64,000 nucleotides of DNA. Source: Clostridia bacterium. Its GTDB lineage: Bacteria > Bacillota > Clostridia > Christensenellales > CAG-138. A model generated the notes under the pieces. That model searched no databases, was not told the DNA's origin, and saw only the letters and a program-made list of their open reading frames with translations. Where the stretch lies: assembly GCA_016293975.1 (NCBI GenBank), contig JAEDCW010000001.1:25659-89658 (forward strand), read 5' to 3'. The translations under genes and the position numbers were made by a program. Positions within the stretch are counted from its first letter, which is position 1, and the number at the start of each line of letters is the position of its first letter. Below, in pieces: positions 59,494 through 64,000 of this stretch.

Positions 59494-62061
59494 TTACGGT
59501 GCTGTCGTAGGCGGAGCTGTGGGTTCAGGCGTCGGCTGAGTTGTGGGATTAGGCGTCTCTGTTCCACCACCGCCCGAATCCGTGGGTTCCATAGTGCGCA
59601 CGGGGACATAAATGTTGCCGTTATTGTATATCGGGTCGTTAAGCGTCGGTACCGATTCGGATACTCCCCAAAGCAGACCGTCCGGCCAAAACCGCTGTGT
59701 GTCCAAACCGATTATACCTATGTGCTGGTTCAGATTCTCACCCAAGAATACCATGGCCGTAGAATCACCGCCGTCGAGGTTATACGCCTGCGTGCATCCG
59801 TATTCGAGCATGAGTTCGGCAAAGTCCTTCATCCACATTCCGCGGCTGTAGCCCTTCTGCCTTCCGTCAACGGTTATGGCGATGAAATAGCCGGGTTCCA
59901 CCATTCCGACACCACAGCGGGGGTTAATGTGGTTCACCCTGCTCTTATCTACGTCCTCGGGTATGATGCCGTCCTTAACGAGTGTCGGGCCGAACGAGTA
60001 CGTGTCCTTTACTCCCATCTCGATGAGCTCGTCCGCAGTCACTTCGCCACCCTCGAATATCTTCATCGACAAATCGGGCATGAATGCCATTGTATCAGTC
60101 TTTTTATTGCCCTTAGAGTAAATCTTTCCGTTTCTGATCAATATGCCCTTTAGCTCGACCTCGTTGTTTATGAGATTGTCTCCGGTTATGCCCAATACCG
60201 CCTTGTATCTTCTGCAGAATTTCCAGGGCATGAGCCTCGTCACGCCATCCTCTGCGGCACTTCCAAAGCCGGAGAAATAGGCATCCTCTTCGATCATTCT
60301 TATGTGCGCAACGCAGTATACGAGCGGTTCTTCGGTGTCTACTACCCTGTCGATAATTATGGAGAGCTTGTCTGTCCTATACTCCCAATGGTTATTCTCC
60401 TTGTCGACTACTATTATCTCGCCGTACTCGTTGCACTGATCACTGTTTTCCGGGTTCACGAAATACTGCGCCCACGGATGCGGTGTCGGCGTAGGCTCGG
60501 GCGTAGGTGTGGGTTCAGGCGTAGGTTCGGGAGTGGGCTCGGGAGTTCTTATGATAGTCTCACCGGGCGTAGGTTGTATAACGGGCACAGTCTTACAGCT
60601 CGTAAGCAGCACTACTATCATAATAACGATGGGCAGTAATCCAAGTACTATACCCAATGTGGTCTGCCCCTTCTTTTTTAGAGGCGGCAACACGAATACA
60701 AACAGTATGGCACTTACGATTACAGCCGCTATAGCGATTATCAGCTTTATACCCTTCAAAAGATTATCCTCCTCACCGGCAATCGGCGTAATTGTACTTA
60801 TCGGTTCGACCGTGGCGGTCGGTGTAGGCTCGGGCGTGGACGGCGGTGTGGGCTCAGGCGTAGGCTCGGGCGTAGGTGCAACGTATGTCGTCAGCGATTC
60901 CTCAGGGATGTTCTCGAACATATCGTCCTTTGCGACATCCTTACCCACAGTAGTGAATGCAAGCCCGTATTTAGCACAGCTGTACTTTCCCGTATCGTCT
61001 ACGTAAAACCAGTATTGATGCTGTGATTTGTGGCAATCGTAAGACGCCACCGCGATGTCAAATGCCGTCTTTCCGCCAAACGCCTCGAGGGGCTGTCTGA
61101 GATCGAGCTCGATCGCGTCCTCGGCGTACATGTGCAGATAGAGCTTTTTGACCTGCCACGCGCCGTAGAGTTCGTATGACTCTTTAAAGCGCGACGAGTC
61201 TGCCGCGACCTCCATGGCTTTCCTTACCATCGCGGATGTCAGCCTGTGAGCACCGTGACCGTACTCGCCGTTGACATCGTGAGTTATAACTACCTCGGGC
61301 TTAAAACGCCTAAGCTGTGTCACTATGCGCTCGAGCACGGTATCCTCACCCCATGCAGCGGCAGCATCGGCATAGTTATTGGAATACTTGTCCTTAAAGC
61401 CGAGGAAAACCGGATAGTTTCTTACCCCACTCGTCCAAAGCCCTGCGAGAGCTTCATCCTGCCTCAGGCGTTTTTGGTGGGACATGTACACTACCTGCGT
61501 CTTGAGTCCGAGTTCGCCGGTATAATAGGGCATCACTCCGCCGAAAAACAGATGCTCATCGTCGGGGTGTGCGGTAAAAATCATCAAGTCCGCTTTCTCT
61601 GCAGGCGCATCCCACGTCTGCACGTTACTTGGCAATTCACCGAGCGAATACACCGCGAGCTTGCCAAGCCTTTTCGACTCCTCAAGGCTCAAAACGACCT
61701 TCGCCGCATCTGCATCGACCTGCAAAAACATACAGAGCATAGGTTCGTTGTATTCGGTTCTGCTTATGGATACGCCCGAGTTGCTGTATTGTTCAAATGT
61801 AAATTTTTCCGGAAGCGTCGTCCACTCTATGTAAATGCCCGAACACTTGTTATCGCCGAAAAATACCGTAAGCGGTGCGCTTTCCTTGACCGTACAGTAG
61901 GTGTCGATATCCTCGTCATAGATATTACCGATCTTTACGTTGTCGCCTATGCTGATGTCACACAGTGTGGTTATGTCTCCGGCATGTCCATCCGCAAGCA
62001 CTGTCGGAAAACCCAATAAGAAAATGAACGCAAGCAGGGCGCAAATCGTCTTCTTAATCAT
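59494..62061 (-). CDS. fusion: PIG-L deacetylase, membrane segment, phosphodiester glycosidase (NAGPA/DUF2233)
   Basis: 855 residues from ATG with AAAGG upstream. Signal peptide, about 120 residues of unknown fold, then a PIG-L/LmbE domain (FTAHPDDEHLFFGG zinc motif; ITHDVNGEYGHGAHRLTS). A PEPTPEPT-type linker precedes two hydrophobic helices (IKLIIAIAAVIVSAILFVFVLPP; LGIVLGLLPIVIMIVVLL), a second Pro-Thr linker, and a DUF2233 domain with YNLDGGDSTAMVF, GVGMVEPGYFIAITVDGRQKGYSRGM. The tail is again Pro-Thr-rich. PIG-L removes N-acetyl groups from GlcNAc-type sugars; NAGPA cleaves GlcNAc phosphodiesters. Together they may act on a surface glycan. Orientation of the second half across the membrane is uncertain. 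Confidence 0.88.
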   Translation of the reverse strand: MIKKTICALLAFIFLLGFPTVLADGHAGDITTLCDISIGDNVKIGNIYDEDIDTYCTVKESAPLTVFFGDNKCSGIYIEWTTLPEKFTFEQYSNSGVSISRTEYNEPMLCMFLQVDADAAKVVLSLEESKRLGKLAVYSLGELPSNVQTWDAPAEKADLMIFTAHPDDEHLFFGGVMPYYTGELGLKTQVVYMSHQKRLRQDEALAGLWTSGVRNYPVFLGFKDKYSNNYADAAAAWGEDTVLERIVTQLRRFKPEVVITHDVNGEYGHGAHRLTSAMVRKAMEVAADSSRFKESYELYGAWQVKKLYLHMYAEDAIELDLRQPLEAFGGKTAFDIAVASYDCHKSQHQYWFYVDDTGKYSCAKYGLAFTTVGKDVAKDDMFENIPEESLTTYVAPTPEPTPEPTPPSTPEPTPTATVEPISTITPIAGEEDNLLKGIKLIIAIAAVIVSAILFVFVLPPLKKKGQTTLGIVLGLLPIVIMIVVLLTSCKTVPVIQPTPGETIIRTPEPTPEPTPEPTPTPEPTPTPHPWAQYFVNPENSDQCNEYGEIIVVDKENNHWEYRTDKLSIIIDRVVDTEEPLVYCVAHIRMIEEDAYFSGFGSAAEDGVTRLMPWKFCRRYKAVLGITGDNLINNEVELKGILIRNGKIYSKGNKKTDTMAFMPDLSMKIFEGGEVTADELIEMGVKDTYSFGPTLVKDGIIPEDVDKSRVNHINPRCGVGMVEPGYFIAITVDGRQKGYSRGMWMKDFAELMLEYGCTQAYNLDGGDSTAMVFLGENLNQHIGIIGLDTQRFWPDGLLWGVSESVPTLNDPIYNNGNIYVPVRTMEPTDSGGGGTETPNPTTQPTPEPTAPPTTAP

Positions 62062-62089
62062 CTTACAAACCTTTCTATATTGCGAAATA

Positions 62090-62118
62090 AATATAACAAA
62101 CCGCACTATGTTTGTCAA
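62090..62118 (-). promoter_or_regulatory. promoter of the PIG-L/NAGPA gene
   Basis: TTGACA, 17-base spacer, TATATT on the minus strand, 29 bases before the ATG. Confidence 0.75.
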
Positions 62119-62157
62119 CCGGCATAGTATGACGAAACGCGATAAATAAGCCATATA

Positions 62158-62186
62158 TTGAGAATACATAGCATATTTGGTATAAT
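62158..62186 (+). promoter_or_regulatory. promoter of the DUF815-like gene
   Basis: TTGAGA, 17-base spacer, TATAAT, 23 bases before the ATG. Confidence 0.7.
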
Positions 62187-62208
62187 CTAAAAAAAACGGA
62201 GGTTGCGT

Positions 62209-63546
62209 ATGCAGGATATCTGGAAAACCTCAGATTCTGCTAATCTACTGAAGCTTTACTCGTACAGAATCATGCTTGTCAGAAAGCCTATGAGCTATGC
62301 GCTGGACAAGCTTGTTGAGTTTGCACAAGACCTCGATAACGGCGATATAGAGTTGTGCGAAAAGCACTATTACGAGCTCTACTCCCACCTCGTCACAAAC
62401 GGCTGTAGGCGCATAAGCGGCAATCTTATATGCGACCTGGTTTTCCATGCGCTTTTGCTCGTGCCTCACGACTTTGCGGTTATGGCATCTAAGGGTAAGA
62501 CGGACGATGCCGTAATAATGGCTATGAAAAACGACCTCTTCTGCCTGCAGCAGCTCTCCACGCTCGATACCGCCGCTATACAAAACATGGCAAAGGAGAA
62601 ACTCGTCGAGCTTCGCTCAAAAGTGCGCCAGCACAAGGACCATACGGCAGCGCTCTCTGCGGCGGCATGGAGCGGTGCACAGATGAACCTTGCGCATATG
62701 CAGAGAGATGACCAAAACAGCGCACGAGTTTTCCCACGTATGCTTGACTACAACTGGCCGTCGTTCGATTACGGCGAAGCAGAATTCCGAGACGAGTATT
62801 CCGCCGACGAAGCGTTGGGCGAGATGTACAACAGGCTTATCGCAAGCGAGGACTGGACACAGCTCACAGACGACCTCTATAGTTTCTTTAATCAATACGG
62901 CTACGGCTTCATGCTTCGTTCCTACAGTCTACGCATGAAGCCCGACGGTACACTTGTCCCCCTCAAGCTGACATCATCTCCCCACGAGCCGCGCGTCGAT
63001 ACAGATTTTTCGCTTGCGCTGGACAACGTGATATCGTTTATGCGGCAAAAGCCGCATATGCATATGTTCATATGCGGCCTCCACGGTTCCGGAAAGACCG
63101 AGTTTGCACTCAAGGTCGCATCCGAGCTTCCCGAGCTTAGACTCATACTGATTCCCTGCGGCGCTCTTGATAACCCTGCTCATAAACTCGACAGCCTCAT
63201 GGGGGAGCTTTCCAATATGCCTCTGCGCTTCATGGTACTGCTCGAAAATCCCTCTCGCGAGCTTTGTGCGTCCGTAATCCCCTGCACCGTCCCTAAAAAC
63301 GTATTGCTCTGCGCCACCGGAGAAATTGCAGACCACATCAATGCATTCCCGATGTGCATAGAGATGCGTGAACTCTCCGACGACGAGCTTCAGCTTGAGG
63401 TCGAACTAAGACTCGATGAGCTAAACTGCACAGCCGAGCCTGATGTAATCGAAGACGCCTGCAAAGAGGCCATTGAGATTAGCGGAAAGGCCTTCGTGAG
63501 CACGATAGACAGAGCCGTATCCATAGTGCTGTGGAAAATAATGTAG
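62209..63546 (+). CDS. P-loop ATPase, DUF815-like
   Basis: 445 residues from ATG with GGAGG upstream. The C-terminal half has Walker A FICGLHGSGKTEFALKV (about 281-297), then ELRLILIPCGALDN, LRFMVLLENPS, and VPKNVLLCATGEIAD. The order (P-loop, 'LI.I....L' strand, a hydrophobic strand where Walker B should be, and a 'NVL..AT' sensor strand) follows DUF815 ATPases. The usual DD of Walker B is replaced by EN, so ATP hydrolysis may be altered. The N-terminal 200 residues are helical and unrecognised. Confidence 0.65.
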   Translation: MQDIWKTSDSANLLKLYSYRIMLVRKPMSYALDKLVEFAQDLDNGDIELCEKHYYELYSHLVTNGCRRISGNLICDLVFHALLLVPHDFAVMASKGKTDDAVIMAMKNDLFCLQQLSTLDTAAIQNMAKEKLVELRSKVRQHKDHTAALSAAAWSGAQMNLAHMQRDDQNSARVFPRMLDYNWPSFDYGEAEFRDEYSADEALGEMYNRLIASEDWTQLTDDLYSFFNQYGYGFMLRSYSLRMKPDGTLVPLKLTSSPHEPRVDTDFSLALDNVISFMRQKPHMHMFICGLHGSGKTEFALKVASELPELRLILIPCGALDNPAHKLDSLMGELSNMPLRFMVLLENPSRELCASVIPCTVPKNVLLCATGEIADHINAFPMCIEMRELSDDELQLEVELRLDELNCTAEPDVIEDACKEAIEISGKAFVSTIDRAVSIVLWKIM

Positions 63547-63561
63547 TTTGGCGCTCATTTA

Positions 63562-63590
63562 TTGCACAAATCCGCCCTTGGTTGTATACT
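63562..63590 (+). promoter_or_regulatory. promoter of the NUDIX gene
   Basis: TTGCAC, 17-base spacer, TATACT, about 30 bases before the ATG. Confidence 0.6.
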
Positions 63591-63620
63591 GTTTTCGGAA
63601 AAGAGGACTAATCATACATC

Positions 63621-64000
63621 ATGGGTATCAGAAACAGGATATTTGAGAGCCGCAAGCCGGACATTGACTACGGCAAGCGCATTTGTGCGTATCTCATAGC
63701 GTTCGATAACGAGGGTCGTATTCCTGTCGTCAGTGTGCCGCGTGGGTATTTTTTACTCGGCGGCGGCGTTGAGGAGGGCGAGAGCCACATGGATGCGATC
63801 AAGCGTGAATGCATTGAAGAAGTCGGCAGAGATGCATATGTGGGAGACATAGTGTGCATGGCGGAGCGCTTTCACTACATGGCGCGGTTTAAGCGTGAAA
63901 TGCAGGTAGTTGCCTACTTCTATAAGGGAGAGCTTTTAGACAAGGTAGCAGAGCCCAGTGAGCAAAATCACGATCTCGTGTGGCTCACTCCGGATGAGTG
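63621..64000 (+). CDS. NUDIX hydrolase, 3' end outside window
   Basis: The first 126 codons, still open at the window edge. The Nudix box GxxxxxExxxxxxxREUxEExGU is read as GGVEEGESHMDAIKRECIEEVG (about 49-70), complete. The family hydrolyses nucleoside diphosphates linked to another group; the substrate cannot be told. There is only a modest AAAGAGGA about 15 bases before the ATG. Confidence 0.88.
   Translation, partial: MGIRNRIFESRKPDIDYGKRICAYLIAFDNEGRIPVVSVPRGYFLLGGGVEEGESHMDAIKRECIEEVGRDAYVGDIVCMAERFHYMARFKREMQVVAYFYKGELLDKVAEPSEQNHDLVWLTPDE

Noticed and set aside
60480..60560. Short tandem DNA repeats resembling a minisatellite
   Set aside because: They encode the Pro-Glu-Pro-Thr linkers of the PIG-L/NAGPA protein, so the periodicity is explained by protein composition.
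61246..62019. A 257-codon plus-strand frame opposite the PIG-L domain
   Set aside because: Antisense to the zinc-motif-bearing domain; no ribosome site.
1..64000. tRNA, rRNA, CRISPR arrays and insertion sequences
   Set aside because: Gene-free stretches were scanned for T-loop motifs, regular repeat-spacer patterns and transposase-like frames; none was seen. Short or unusual RNAs could be missed by eye.

Overview
The window reads as the chromosome of an endospore-forming, amino-acid-fermenting anaerobe of class Clostridia (Bacillota) with roughly even GC. Evidence: an oxidative ornithine-degradation operon of the Clostridium sticklandii type, sporulation and germination genes (spoIIR, sleB, ypeB), strong AGGAGG-type ribosome sites with frequent GTG/TTG starts, sigma-A-like promoters, many U-tailed hairpin terminators, and Gram-positive gene sets (rpmH-rnpA-yidD-yidC-jag, yycJ/rlmH, tandem signal peptidases). 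I saw no rRNA, tRNA, CRISPR array, insertion sequence or recognisable replication origin.

Layout. 1-3.6 kb: the 3' end of a SanA/DUF218 protein, a 409-base gene-free stretch, then a minus-strand operon of response regulator, histidine kinase, thyA and dihydrofolate reductase. 3.8-9.3 kb: an amidase lipoprotein, then an isolated phage DNA-packaging island (large terminase, portal, two small ORFs) with a host-type lipoprotein gene on the opposite strand inside it. 9.4-12.4 kb: paired half-size chromate transporters and an ECF sigma / anti-sigma / small secreted protein operon. 12.5-21.5 kb: the ornithine operon (ord, ortA, ortB, oraS, oraE, glmL-like, orr) with ornithine carbamoyltransferase, converting ornithine through 2,4-diaminopentanoate to alanine and acetyl-CoA. 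21.5-25.9 kb: alanine racemase, a GH13 glucanase, small zinc-ribbon and DUF1858 proteins, QueT.

26-35.6 kb is mostly minus strand: M23 and NlpC/P60 wall enzymes, a four-gene run yycJ-CPBP protease-rlmH-ProX, a PfkB kinase with a GNAT enzyme, rpmE behind a structured leader, and ispE. 35.7-38.3 kb is a forespore operon spoIIR-sleB-ypeB behind a sigma-F-like promoter. 38.4-47.7 kb: pepF, a long operon ending in two signal peptidases (the second lacking both catalytic residues), and a wall-anchored 5'-nucleotidase. 47.8-54.4 kb: a carrier, a DUF1015 protein, a CARDB-type surface protein and two CNNM/CBS membrane proteins. 54.5-57.8 kb: the ribosomal L34/RNase P/YidC/Jag cluster, without dnaA or mnmE beside it. 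58-64 kb: a divergent pair of membrane protein and XRE regulator with palindromic operators, a large PIG-L deacetylase/phosphodiester glycosidase fusion, a P-loop protein and a truncated NUDIX gene.

The strongest candidates for something unusual are the orphan terminase-portal island, the dead signal-peptidase paralogue, the two-component/thyA/folA operon, the spoIIR-sleB-ypeB operon, the terminator-like hairpin ahead of the ornithine-pathway reactivase, the rpmE leader RNA, and the PIG-L/NAGPA fusion. All identifications come from reading the sequence and remembered family features; no database search was possible.
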